Assembly: GCF_020889685.1 (NCBI RefSeq)
Contig: NZ_JACMYO010000079.1
Location: 1-34,648, forward strand
Length of the DNA: 34,648 nucleotides
Reading direction: 5' to 3'
Source of the DNA: Bradyrhizobium oropedii
GTDB taxonomy: Bacteria > Pseudomonadota > Alphaproteobacteria > Rhizobiales > Xanthobacteraceae
Shown: positions 7,761 to 15,617 of the stretch, piece by piece
Position numbering within the stretch: position 1 is the stretch's first letter
Layout: every line of letters begins with the position of its first letter
Position numbers and translations under genes: made by a program
Notes under the pieces: generated by a model
What the model was told of the DNA's origin: nothing
Database searches by the model: none
What the model saw: only the letters and a program-made list of their open reading frames with translations

Positions 7761-8350
7761 CTAGAACGACGTCCCGCCCCCGAACCTGAACTCCTGCACG
7801 ATGTCGTATTTGCCCTTCGTGATCGGCACCGCGTAATCGAAGCGCAGCGGGCCGAACGGCGATGCCCAGATCAGGCCGACGCCGACCGAGGTCCGCACGA
7901 CGTTCTCGTCATCGTATTGGAGGCCACACGTGCAGGCAGCCGTATTCACCTCGCCGGTCGCAGCCCACGACGTCGGGCCCTGGTAACCCCATAGCGAGCC
8001 GGCGTCCGCATAGACAGCCCCCTTCAGCCCAACTTCGGAGGGCAGGAACCAGAACGGCATCTGCAGCTCCATCGACGCGCCCCAATTTGGTGCCGCCGAG
8101 CGCATCCCCGACCGCCCCGAAGCTCGCATAGGTGATGTCACGCGGCCCGATGCCGTTGGTGGCAAAGCCGCGCACGAGGTTCGGCCCCATCTGGAAATGA
8201 TCCAGCATGCGCAGATCATTGTCCCCGATCTTGGTGAGCAGGCCGCCTTGCAGGTGGATCAGTCCGATCAGGTCGGACACCAGCGGCGTATAATATTTGG
8301 CGTCGACCGCACTCTTCAGATAGGCCGTGGCAAAAATGCGGAAGCACGCG
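7761..8350 (-). pseudogene. Decayed C-terminal fragment of a BamA/Omp85 outer-membrane assembly protein
   Basis: In one minus-strand frame (about 8350 to 8085) the translation reads KYYTPLVSDLIG, then LRMLDHFQMGPNLVRGFA, GIGPRDITY and DALGGT. In another frame (about 8090 to 7761) it continues WGASMELQMPFWFLPSEVG, VYADAGSLWGYQGPTSW, NVVRTSVGVGLIWASPFGP and ends EFRFGGGTSF, with the terminal Phe typical of outer-membrane barrels. These are the last strands of the BamA barrel. The frame change lies near 8081-8090 (consistent with +1 or -2 bases between GGT and WGAS). About 190 of the roughly 800 residues of BamA are present and no start or POTRA domains are found, so this is a remnant of a second copy, not the functional bamA. 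Confidence 0.85.
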
Positions 8351-8387
8351 GAGCGGATACGGCAAATTACAATTTGTAGCCGAACGA

Positions 8388-8861
8388 TCAGCCCTTCTTG
8401 GAATCGCCGCGTGTGTGATGCAGCAGATTGTCGCGCAGCCTGACCACGCTCTTCTGCACGATCGGAAACTCATCCCCGAGCCCGGTGGCTTCGACCAGGG
8501 ACACGTTGATCTCCTTGTCGAGCAACCGCCGACCGGCCGGCGTCAGGCTCACCCGCACCTGCCGCTCGTCGGCGGGATCGCGGGTGCGGCTGATGTAGCC
8601 GCTCTGCTCGAGCTTCTTGAGGATCGGCGTCAGCGTATTGGATTCCAGAAACAGCTTTTCGCCGAGCGCGCTGACGGTCTGCTCGTCGGCCTCCGACAGC
8701 GCGATCATGGCAATATACTGGGTGTAGGTCAGGCCGACCGCGTCCAGGATCGGCTTGTAGGCGCGGCCAAAGGCCAGATTGGCCGAATAGACCGCAAAGC
8801 ACAGAAAATTCGAGAGTTTTCGACCTTTGGCGTCGGCCTTGGCGGGGCGGGTCACGGGCAT
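8388..8861 (-). CDS. ohrR: OhrR, MarR-family organic-hydroperoxide sensor repressor
   Basis: 157 residues from ATG 8861 (GGAG lies directly upstream, so the true start could differ slightly). MarR winged helix: LTYTQYIAMIALSEAD, VSALGEKLFLESNTLTPILKKLE, then the wing RDPADERQVRVSLT. The Cys21 in NFLCFAVYSANLAF matches the conserved peroxide-reactive cysteine of OhrR (Cys15 in Bacillus subtilis). Oxidation of this cysteine releases DNA and derepresses ohr. The gene is divergent from ohr, and two copies of a palindrome lie between them (8900-8914, 8957-8971), fitting autoregulation plus ohr control. Confidence 0.93.
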   Translation of the reverse strand: MPVTRPAKADAKGRKLSNFLCFAVYSANLAFGRAYKPILDAVGLTYTQYIAMIALSEADEQTVSALGEKLFLESNTLTPILKKLEQSGYISRTRDPADERQVRVSLTPAGRRLLDKEINVSLVEATGLGDEFPIVQKSVVRLRDNLLHHTRGDSKKG

Positions 8862-8899
8862 CTCCGGAGTTCGTGAAGTCCGGATCAATATAAATCGTA

Positions 8900-8914
8900 T
8901 CCGATTAAATCGGA
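8900..8914. promoter_or_regulatory. Predicted OhrR operator 1
   Basis: TCCGAT-TAA-ATCGGA, a perfect 6-base inverted repeat with a 3-base spacer. It ends five bases before the ohr -35 box and lies near the expected ohrR promoter. Nearly identical to operator 2. Confidence 0.75.
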
Positions 8915-8919
8915 AGTGC

Positions 8920-8948
8920 TTGACATCACCTAATGTGCGGCCTATTTC
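8920..8948 (+). promoter_or_regulatory. ohr promoter
   Basis: TTGACA (8920-8925), 17-base spacer, TATTTC (8943-8948). The predicted start near 8955 is immediately next to operator 2, so OhrR bound there would block transcription. Confidence 0.65.
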
Positions 8949-8956
8949 AACTCGCA

Positions 8957-8971
8957 TCCGATTAGATCGGA
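8957..8971. promoter_or_regulatory. Predicted OhrR operator 2
   Basis: TCCGAT-TAG-ATCGGA, same arms as operator 1, centre-to-centre distance 57 bases, overlapping the start region of ohr. Confidence 0.75.
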
Positions 8972-9002
8972 CACGATGCAAATTCAACCAAAGGAGTTCT
9001 CC

Positions 9003-9404
9003 ATGACCGCCAATGCAAAGGTTCTCGCCACCGGAAAGACCCACGTCACCGCCGGCCCGAACGGCACCGGCCGCTCGCACGACGGCTTCCTCGACGTCAA
9101 GCTGCCGCAGCCGCACCCGGCCGCGGAAAACCTGTTCGCCGCCGCCTGGTCGGCCTGCTACATCGGCGCGATCCAGCTTGCCGCCGGAGAGCGAAAGGTC
9201 AAGCTCGCGAGCGAGCCCGAGGTCGACGCCGAGATCGACCTGAACCAGGCCGGTAGCGCCTACTTCCTGAGCGCGCGCCTCAACGTCCGCGTTCCCGGCG
9301 TCGACCGCGATGTTGCACAGCAGCTGCTCGAAGCCGCGCACGGCATCTGCCCCTACTCCAAGGCGGTCCACGGCAACATCGACGTCACGACCACCCTGGT
9401 CTGA
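9003..9404 (+). CDS. ohr: Ohr, organic hydroperoxide reductase (OsmC/Ohr superfamily)
   Basis: 133 residues from ATG 9003 with AAGGAG at 8990-8995. The two active-site cysteines are present: C52 in NLFAAAWSACYIGA and C116 in HGICPYSKA. The length (about 140) and the N-terminal ATGKTHVTAG...SHDGFLDVKLP pattern place it in Ohr rather than OsmC. It is a cytoplasmic thiol peroxidase that reduces organic and fatty-acid hydroperoxides, usually recycled by lipoylated proteins. Transcription is probably controlled by OhrR through the two palindromes upstream. The exported cupin follows 87 bases downstream in the same direction. Confidence 0.95.
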   Translation: MTANAKVLATGKTHVTAGPNGTGRSHDGFLDVKLPQPHPAAENLFAAAWSACYIGAIQLAAGERKVKLASEPEVDAEIDLNQAGSAYFLSARLNVRVPGVDRDVAQQLLEAAHGICPYSKAVHGNIDVTTTLV

Positions 9405-9491
9405 GACCGGCATATGACGACCTCCGACGCGGACCGGCCGCTTGCCGGTTTGCGGTCGGTCCAGTCGAGACAACAAACCCTGGAGTTTGAG

Positions 9492-9911
9492 ATGACCAGC
9501 AGACTGATGACGGCGACGCGCCTCCTCGCAAGGGCGGCCCTGATCGCTGGAAGTTTCCTGACGATCCCCACCGCCCAGGCGCAGCAGCCAGCAGGCATCA
9601 CGCGAACCGACCTGCAGCGCCACGACCTCAGCGCTCCCGGACGCGAAGCAGTCCAGGTCCGCGTCGACATCGCGCCGGGCAAGGCATTCAGCCGGCACAC
9701 CCATCCCGGCGAAGAGATCATCTACGTGCTCGCCGGCACGCTCGAATACGATGTCGACGGCAGACCGCCGGCAAAGCTGAAGGCCGGCGACGCACTGTTC
9801 ATTCCCGCAGGCACGATCCATGCCGCGAAGAATATCGGCGATGTCAGCGCCAGCGAGCTTGCGACCTACATAGTCGAGAAAGACAAGCCGCTACTAACCC
9901 TCGTGAAGTGA
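9492..9911 (+). CDS. Exported cupin-domain protein
   Basis: 139 residues from ATG 9492 (TGGAGTTTGAG in front); an upstream in-frame start at 9414 would delay the signal peptide and is not favoured. Residues 1-30 form a signal peptide ending AQA. The rest is a single cupin barrel with motif 1 H69-T-H71-PGEE-IIYVLAGTLEYDVDG and motif 2 GDALFIPAGTIH110, so the metal-binding His/His/Glu/His set is intact. It is probably periplasmic. Small cupins of this kind are of unknown or varied function (isomerase, dioxygenase or sensing). It may be co-transcribed with ohr, which would make it peroxide-inducible, but the 87-base gap leaves this open. Confidence 0.85.
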   Translation: MTSRLMTATRLLARAALIAGSFLTIPTAQAQQPAGITRTDLQRHDLSAPGREAVQVRVDIAPGKAFSRHTHPGEEIIYVLAGTLEYDVDGRPPAKLKAGDALFIPAGTIHAAKNIGDVSASELATYIVEKDKPLLTLVK

Positions 9912-9962
9912 TCTGTGCCGCCTGGCCGCCTTTGTTCCGGTGCGGGCGCGGCGACATCAGGA

Positions 9963-11480
9963 TCACTTGGTACCCTGGGCTTCGGCCTGCCGCACCGCCC
10001 GCGCATTGAAGATCAGAAAGCTGATCGCGGCCATGATCCAGACGCCGATGCCGCCATAGAGCATCACCCGGCCGAAGCCGCTCGCCAGCGCCTGATGCAC
10101 GACGGGACCGGTCAGCTCCGGCGCCGACGCGGCGTCACCCGCCGCGATCCGTTCCGCAATTGAGCGAAGCTGCGCGCCATCGAGCGCGGGAAGTACTGCC
10201 TTCAGATGCGCTAGCACACCGCTCGCCAGGATAAACCCCATCAGCGCGATGTTGACTGAAAGCGACACCATGCGCGCGCTCATGTCGATGCCGGAGGCCA
10301 TGCCGGCGCGGTCGCTCGAGACCGAGCCCGTTGTCGTGTTGGTGACGGGCGTGTTGGTGATGCCGAGGCCAATTCCGGCGAGCAGGCAGCCGGGCAGCAT
10401 CGTCAACCAGTCCGGCTGCGCGGCGGTGCTGCCGAACTTCATCAGCATGAACCCGGTGCCGATGGTGAACAGCCCGACCGGGATGATCAGGCCCGGCTGG
10501 TAGCGCAGCGACAGGCGCTCGGCAAACGGTGGCATCACCAGCGTCGGCAGCGTGTAGGCGAGCAAGGCAAGACCCGCGGACACGCTGTCATAGCCGAGGC
10601 CGGCATGAAACCAGATCGGCAGATAGATCATGAACGGCCAGTAGCTGAGATTCATCGCGGCCGAGCCGATGATCGAGCCGGAGAACGCCGGGATCCGAAA
10701 GACCGAGAAGTCGAACATCGGCCGCCGGCTGACTTTCTCGGCAACCAGGAACGCGATGAAGCTCACGGCGGAGACGCCGAGGATCGCGAGGCCGCTCAGG
10801 CTGGCAAAGCCGAGATCCGGACCCTGCGTGATGTAGAATGCGAGACAGAACACGGCAACCGACATCGTCACGATGCCGGCGACGTCCAGACTGCTCGCCT
10901 TCGGGTCTTTCGATTCATGCACGCCGCCGATCGTGAGCACGAACGCGACAGCCGCGAACAGCACGTGGACGAGAAACACCCACTCCCAACTCAGCACCGC
11001 GACCACAGCACCACCGATGATCGGTCCGAAGCCGAGGCCGATGCCGAAGATGACACCCCACCAGCCCCAGGCGACGGCGCGTAGGCGGCCGCCCTGGAAT
11101 TCGTGCGAGAGCACGGCGATCTGGCAGATCAGCAGCGCGCCACCGCTGAGCCCCTGAAGGAAGCGGGCGACGATCAGCATCTCGACACTCTGGGCAATAC
11201 CGCAGATCAGCGAGGTGATGCCGAATGCGGCGATCGCGACCAGGAAGATGCGCTTGCGTCCGTAGCGATCCGCCACCGTCCCGATCGCCATCAGCACCGT
11301 GGTCACCGCGATGGTATAGGCGTTCATGATCCATTGCAGCGCCTTGAAGTCGGCATGCAGCACCCGCTCCAGCGTCGGCAGGATCGCGGGGATGCTGGAA
11401 ATCTCCAATCCAAACATCAGGCAGGCTAGGCATACGGCGGACAACACGACGGCGCCGCGGCGGCTCAGTTCAGTGGACAT
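9963..11480 (-). CDS. MFS drug-efflux transporter, DHA2 type (14 TM)
   Basis: 505 residues, ATG 11480 with AAGG about 10 bases upstream. The length and about 14 hydrophobic segments fit the DHA2 (EmrB/QacA) group. Motif A is seen as GTVADRYGRKRIFLVAI and motif C as GWWGVIFGIGLGFGPIIGG in the fifth segment. The N-terminus (LEISSIPAILPTLERVLHADFKALQWIMNAYTIA) is also typical. It is a proton-coupled inner-membrane exporter, substrate unknown. The gene is divergent from a LysR gene that probably regulates it. A strong hairpin lies in its leader (11521-11548). Confidence 0.9.
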   Translation of the reverse strand: MSTELSRRGAVVLSAVCLACLMFGLEISSIPAILPTLERVLHADFKALQWIMNAYTIAVTTVLMAIGTVADRYGRKRIFLVAIAAFGITSLICGIAQSVEMLIVARFLQGLSGGALLICQIAVLSHEFQGGRLRAVAWGWWGVIFGIGLGFGPIIGGAVVAVLSWEWVFLVHVLFAAVAFVLTIGGVHESKDPKASSLDVAGIVTMSVAVFCLAFYITQGPDLGFASLSGLAILGVSAVSFIAFLVAEKVSRRPMFDFSVFRIPAFSGSIIGSAAMNLSYWPFMIYLPIWFHAGLGYDSVSAGLALLAYTLPTLVMPPFAERLSLRYQPGLIIPVGLFTIGTGFMLMKFGSTAAQPDWLTMLPGCLLAGIGLGITNTPVTNTTTGSVSSDRAGMASGIDMSARMVSLSVNIALMGFILASGVLAHLKAVLPALDGAQLRSIAERIAAGDAASAPELTGPVVHQALASGFGRVMLYGGIGVWIMAAISFLIFNARAVRQAEAQGTK

Positions 11481-11520
11481 GATGAGGCCTTTTGTTGTGG
11501 CAAGCCAACGGCATACCGCA

Positions 11521-11548
11521 CGCTGTTGCCAGGGTGCTGGCAGCAGCG
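11521..11548 (-). promoter_or_regulatory. Stem-loop in the leader of the DHA2 transporter gene
   Basis: Twelve-base arms CGCTGTTGCCAG (11521-11532) and CTGGCAGCAGCG (11537-11548) pair with one T-G wobble around a four-base loop, about 40 bases before the transporter start. It could influence translation or attenuation; no T-tract follows on the minus strand. Confidence 0.4.
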
Positions 11549-11623
11549 TTGGCCGATCGACTCACGATCTATTGAGGCAGCAGCGACGGGAATCGGGTGG
11601 CCGCAGCGCTTCACAACACAAAG

Positions 11624-11661
11624 CTAGTCACCGCTTGAGCATTGGTGAATTGGATGACTAG
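11624..11661. promoter_or_regulatory. Inverted repeat between LysR and DHA2 genes, candidate regulator site
   Basis: Perfect 7-base arms CTAGTCA (11624-11630) and TGACTAG (11655-11661), 24 bases apart, ending 24 bases before the LysR start. The position fits an autoregulatory/activation site of the divergent LysR protein, though the spacing is longer than a classical T-N11-A box. Confidence 0.35.
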
Positions 11662-11685
11662 ATATTTCAGAGACAACAATTCCGG

Positions 11686-12597
11686 ATGATTGACATGACC
11701 ACGCTCGACATCGACGCCGTGAAGACCTTCGTGACCATCGCCGAGCTCAAGAGCTTCACGCGCGCAGCCGAAGCGCTCGGCACTACGCAGGGCGCGATCA
11801 GCGTCAAGCTGAAGCGGCTGGAAAGCCATGTCGGCCATCGACTGATCGAGCGGACACCGCGGCTGGTGCGCCTGTCGGCGCAGGGCGCCGCGTTCCTTGC
11901 GCCGGCGCGCGAATTGCTCGCCGCGCACGATCGCGCCATCGCGGGGCTGTCGTCGGCTCGCCTGCGTCGCTTCTCGCTCGGCATCGCCACGCATGTCGGC
12001 GGAGCCGAAGTACCTACGCTGCTGGCGCGGCTGCACGCGCACGACCCGGCGCTCACCATCGAGGTCCGGCTCGAGGATTCCCGCGACCTGCTCGAGGCCT
12101 TCGATCGAGGCGACGTCGACGCGGCGATCATCCGCCGCGAGGACGACCGCCGCGACGGCGAAATGCTGGCGACGGACCATTATGGCTGGTTCGCCACCCC
12201 GGACTTTGTCCATCGCGTCGGCGAGCCGCTGCGGCTGGCCGCCCCCTCGCCCTCCTGCGGCGTGCTCAACATTGCCACGCGCGCGCTGGCGGCGGCCGGC
12301 ATCCCGTGGACGGAGAGCTTCCTCGGCTGCGGATCCTTTGCAGTCGCAGACGCGGTGGCCGCCGGCCTTGCCACCTCGGTATTCTCTTGCCGGCTTGCAC
12401 CTGCCGGAACGATCGAGGTCAGCCGACGGTTCGGTCTGCCTTCGCTTCCCCCGTCCGAAATCGTGCTTCTGTCCGCTCTATCTGATGCCAAATCCCGCGC
12501 GGCGCTCAAGACGATCGTCAGTGCGTTTCGCGAACATCACCGGCTACCTGCGGAACGTACGGCACGGAGCAGTTCGACTGAAGTTCTCGAGGTATGA
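11686..12597 (+). CDS. LysR-family transcriptional regulator next to a DHA2 exporter
   Basis: 303 residues from ATG 11686 (an alternative ATG is at 11695). Residues 5-65 form the winged helix-turn-helix (VKTFVTIAELKSFTRAAEALGTTQGAISVKLKRLESHVGHRLIERTP), followed by the linker helix and a LysR substrate-binding fold (residues 95-290). The substrate part contains SLGIATHVGGAEVPTLLARLHAHDP and DVDAAIIRRED. It should bind DNA as a tetramer and respond to a small effector. It is divergent from the DHA2 exporter (205-base gap with an inverted repeat), which is its likely target. The gene after it, another LysR, is convergent with 19 bases between stops. Confidence 0.9.
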   Translation: MIDMTTLDIDAVKTFVTIAELKSFTRAAEALGTTQGAISVKLKRLESHVGHRLIERTPRLVRLSAQGAAFLAPARELLAAHDRAIAGLSSARLRRFSLGIATHVGGAEVPTLLARLHAHDPALTIEVRLEDSRDLLEAFDRGDVDAAIIRREDDRRDGEMLATDHYGWFATPDFVHRVGEPLRLAAPSPSCGVLNIATRALAAAGIPWTESFLGCGSFAVADAVAAGLATSVFSCRLAPAGTIEVSRRFGLPSLPPSEIVLLSALSDAKSRAALKTIVSAFREHHRLPAERTARSSSTEVLEV

Positions 12598-12616
12598 ACG
12601 ATCCACCCGCGGCCGA

Positions 12617-13528
12617 CTAGCGCCGCGCGCCGTCGGCTCGCTTTCCCTCGAACAGCGCGCGCTCTGACGCCAGCGCCTTGGCCAGGAAATCGAGCGTGGC
12701 GCGGATGCGCGCAGTGCGCTTGAGATCGTCATGGGTCAACAGCCACAGCGCCGAGCGCGGCTCTGCGAGCGCCTTCGGCGTCACCCGCCGTAGCGTCGTC
12801 GCAGGATCGCCGACATAACAAGGCAGCACGGCAAGCCCCAGCCCCGCCGCTGCGGCATCGCGCAAGGCCGGAAGCGCATCGACACGGCAGGTGATGCGCG
12901 CCGCGTGAAGCTTCTCGCGCATCCATCCGGCGATGACGGTTGCCGCCAGCGCATCGTCGAGCCCGATCCAGTCATGCGCCGACAGGTCCTTGTCGCCGCG
13001 CCGGGCTAGATAAGCGCGCGATCCGTAGACCGCATGGGCAATGTCGGCAACGCGCCGTCCCACCAGCAGCTCGGACGGTGCCGGCGTCGGCCGGATCGCG
13101 ATCTCGGCTTCGCGGCGTGTCAGGTTGGCCATCGCATTGGAGATGATGATCTCCGGCTGGATCTCCGGATGGGCGGCGCGCATCGCCGGCAGATGCCGCA
13201 TCAGCACCACGCCGAGCGTATCCGTCGTCGTGATCCGGACCGTGCCTGACGGCCTGAGGTCTTGTCCCGCCAGCCTGCGCTCAAGCGCCAGCACCTCATC
13301 CTCGAGCCGGGCTGCCGATGCCGCTGCCGTCTCGCCCGCCGGCGTCGGTGCGTAACCGTCGCGGAACCGCTCGAACAGCCGCGTTCCGATCGCGGCTTCG
13401 ATCGTGCCAAGGCGGCGAAACACCGTCGAATGCGTGACGCAGAGCCTGCGCGCCGCCCCCGACAAGCTGCCTTCCCGCGCGACGGCGAGGACGAGCCGAA
13501 GATCATTCCAGTCGAGAGGGCTGTGCAT
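12617..13528 (-). CDS. LysR-family regulator next to a frameshifted DHA2 transporter
   Basis: 303 residues if started at ATG 13528 (MHSPLDWNDLR); ATG 13549 is an alternative with seven more residues but its GGAG touches the start codon. The HTH is DWNDLRLVLAVAREGSLSGAARRLCVTHSTVFRRLGTIE. The binding domain has TVRITTTDTLGVVLMRHLPA and the AVLPCYVGD segment common in the group whose members often begin 'DWNDLR/DWDDVR'. The same architecture recurs at 29127-30023. It is divergent from the DHA2 gene starting at 13652, its probable target. Confidence 0.88.
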   Translation of the reverse strand: MHSPLDWNDLRLVLAVAREGSLSGAARRLCVTHSTVFRRLGTIEAAIGTRLFERFRDGYAPTPAGETAAASAARLEDEVLALERRLAGQDLRPSGTVRITTTDTLGVVLMRHLPAMRAAHPEIQPEIIISNAMANLTRREAEIAIRPTPAPSELLVGRRVADIAHAVYGSRAYLARRGDKDLSAHDWIGLDDALAATVIAGWMREKLHAARITCRVDALPALRDAAAAGLGLAVLPCYVGDPATTLRRVTPKALAEPRSALWLLTHDDLKRTARIRATLDFLAKALASERALFEGKRADGARR

Positions 13529-13651
13529 TTTTGCAAACTCATTTCGCATCTCCAGACAATACCTTATCACAAACAGACAGGCCATCTTCTCGGAAGTTCG
13601 ACCGACCGGCGCACGCGGTGCGAGGCGCCGGCGATGCAGAGGAGCTGCCAG

Positions 13652-15090
13652 GTGACCAGCGAGACCACCGAGACGTTGCAATTGCACGACGCGCCGCCTG
13701 CAACGGTCGACCCGCGGCGATGGCTGGCGCTGCCCGTGCTGCTCACCGGCGCCTTCCTGCCGATCCTCGACTTCAACGTGGTCAACCTCGCTCTCCCCGC
13801 CATACGCGGCAATCTCGGCGCGACGGCGAGCGAGGTGCAGTTCGTGATCTCGGCCTATGCCGCGACTTACGCGGTGTTCCTGATCACGGGCGGCCGGCTC
13901 GGCGACCTCTTGGGCCGCCGACGGATGTTCCTGACCGGCGTCGCAGGCTTCACGATCGCGTCGGTGCTGTGCGGCATCGCATGGTCGCCGGCCATGCTGG
14001 TCGCCGCACGAATCCTGCAGGGCCTCACCGCCACCGCGATGGCACCGCAGGTGCTCGCCTCGATCCGCGTGCTGTTTCCGGCGGCCGAACAGGGCCGCGC
14101 GCTTGGCTTCTACGGCGCCACCTTTGGGTTGGCGAACATCTGCGGTCAGGTGCTGGGCGGCGTCCTGGTGTCGGCGCATCCATTCGGACTGGCCTGGCAG
14201 GCGATCTTCCTGATCAACGTACCGATCGGCCTCGCCGCCTTCCTCGGCGCACTGCTGTTCCTCACTGACTCGCGCGCCGAGCATGCCCAGCGGCTCGACA
14301 TCGGCGGCGTCATCCTGCTGTCGCTCACACACTCGGCCTTTTGGTCTATCCGCTGATCGAGGGCCGTGAATCCGGCTGGCCGATCTGGATCATCGCGATG
14401 CTGCTGGCGTCTCCGCTGATGCTCGCCGCCTTCGTCCGCTTCGAGGCACGGCTGTCCGCACGCGGCGGCGACCCGCTGGTCGTGCTCCATCTGTTGCGCA
14501 ACAGCGACTTCGTGATCGGGCTGGTGATGGCGCTCGCCTTCTACATGCTGTCGTCGTTCTATCTGACCTTTGCGGTCTACCTGCAAAGCGGATTGCATCA
14601 GTCTCCGCTGGCGGCCGGCCTTGCCACCCTGCCCTTTGCCACCGGCTTCTTCGTCAGTTCGCTGGTGTCGTCGCTGGTGATGCAATGGCTCGGCGCGCGC
14701 ACCCTGACGCTGGGCTTTGCGCTGCAGGTGATCGGCTTCGGCGTCGTGATGCTGTCGGTCAGCGGCACGCTGCCCCAGAGCCTTGAATTCGGCCTGATCT
14801 GCGGCGGGCTCGGCTTCGGCACCGTGATGCCGTCTGTGATCAAGGCCGTGATCGGCAGCATCGATCCGCGCCATGCCGGGCTGGCATCGGGCATGATGAT
14901 CTCGACCTTCCAGATCGGCGCCGCACTCGGCGTCGCCGTTATCGGCGGCGTGTTCTACAGCCTGCTCGGGCCGCATCCGCAGGCCGACGATTATGCGCAC
15001 GCATTCACGATCGCACTCGGCTGCAATGTCGCGCTGCTGGCGCTCGGCGGCTGGCTGTCGCTGTGGCTACCGCGCGAGCCTGCCGCTTGA
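13652..15090 (+). pseudogene. DHA2-type MFS transporter interrupted by a frameshift
   Basis: Start GTG 13652 with AGAGGAG at 13638-13644. The first frame gives the N-terminal half (WLALPVLLTGAFLPILDFNVVNLALP, GGRLGDLLGRRRMFLTG, GFYGATFGLANICGQVLGG) and runs to a stop at 14354. The second frame continues from about 14332 with VYPLIEGRESGWPIW to the natural C-terminus. Homology expects SLT-LGLLVYPL at the junction, where the DNA reads CACACAC (14326-14332): removing one CA unit restores a single frame of about 479 residues. It is therefore a recent slip, a contingency locus or a sequencing error. If intact, it would be a 14-TM drug exporter, cotranscribed with the DUF1993 gene 14 bases downstream and controlled by the divergent LysR. 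Confidence 0.88.
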
Positions 15091-15104
15091 AAAAGGAGAA
15101 TTCC

Positions 15105-15614
15105 ATGACCGCGCCGCTCTACGATGCGTCCGTCCCGGTGTTTCGCCAGATGCTCGATGCGCTTGCCGATCTCCTGCGCAAGGGCGAGGCCCACGCCCGC
15201 GAACGCGGTCTCGATCCCGATGCCATGCTCGCGGCGCGGCTGGCGCCCGACATGCTGACGCTGGTCGGCCAGGTGCAACGGGCGAGCGATCACGCCAAGG
15301 GCGCCGCCGGGCGGCTCGCCGGTCTCGGGCCACCACCCTTTGCCGACGACGAAGGGAACCTCGCCGCGGCGCATGCCCGGATATCGCGAACGCTCGACTA
15401 CATCGACACGCTCCCGGTTGGAGCATTCGACAAGGCCGCGGAGCGCATCATCAGCCTGCCCTTCGGCGTCCCGCCAATGCCGGCAGCGCGCTATCTGTAC
15501 GGCTTCGCGCTGCCGAGCCTGTTCTTCCACGTCGCCACCGCCTACGCCATCCTGCGCCATCGCGGCGTGGCGCTCGGCAAGCGTGACTTCCTCGGCAACT
15601 ACCTGTCGAACTGA
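15105..15614 (+). CDS. DUF1993 family protein
   Basis: 169 residues from ATG 15105 with AAGGAG at 15093-15098. The family features are seen: VPVFRQMLDALADLLRKGEAHA at the N-terminus, an internal RLAPDMLTLVGQVQRASDHAKG, and the C-terminal LPSLFFHVATAYAILRHRGVALGKRDFLG. This is the all-helical DinB-like four-helix-bundle type of protein, cytoplasmic and without known reaction. It follows the frameshifted DHA2 transporter by 14 bases and is probably in the same operon. It is convergent with the M20 peptidase gene with only three bases between stops. Confidence 0.88.
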   Translation: MTAPLYDASVPVFRQMLDALADLLRKGEAHARERGLDPDAMLAARLAPDMLTLVGQVQRASDHAKGAAGRLAGLGPPPFADDEGNLAAAHARISRTLDYIDTLPVGAFDKAAERIISLPFGVPPMPAARYLYGFALPSLFFHVATAYAILRHRGVALGKRDFLGNYLSN

Positions 15615-15617
15615 TCG

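Noticed and set aside
8862..9821. N-terminal extension of OhrR through the ohr and cupin genes
   Set aside because: It is antisense to two well-supported genes and would swallow the OhrR operators.
13529..14332. Long N-terminal extension of the LysR gene at 12617-13528
   Set aside because: The extension is antisense to the DHA2 transporter and lacks domain features; the LysR HTH begins a few residues after ATG 13528.
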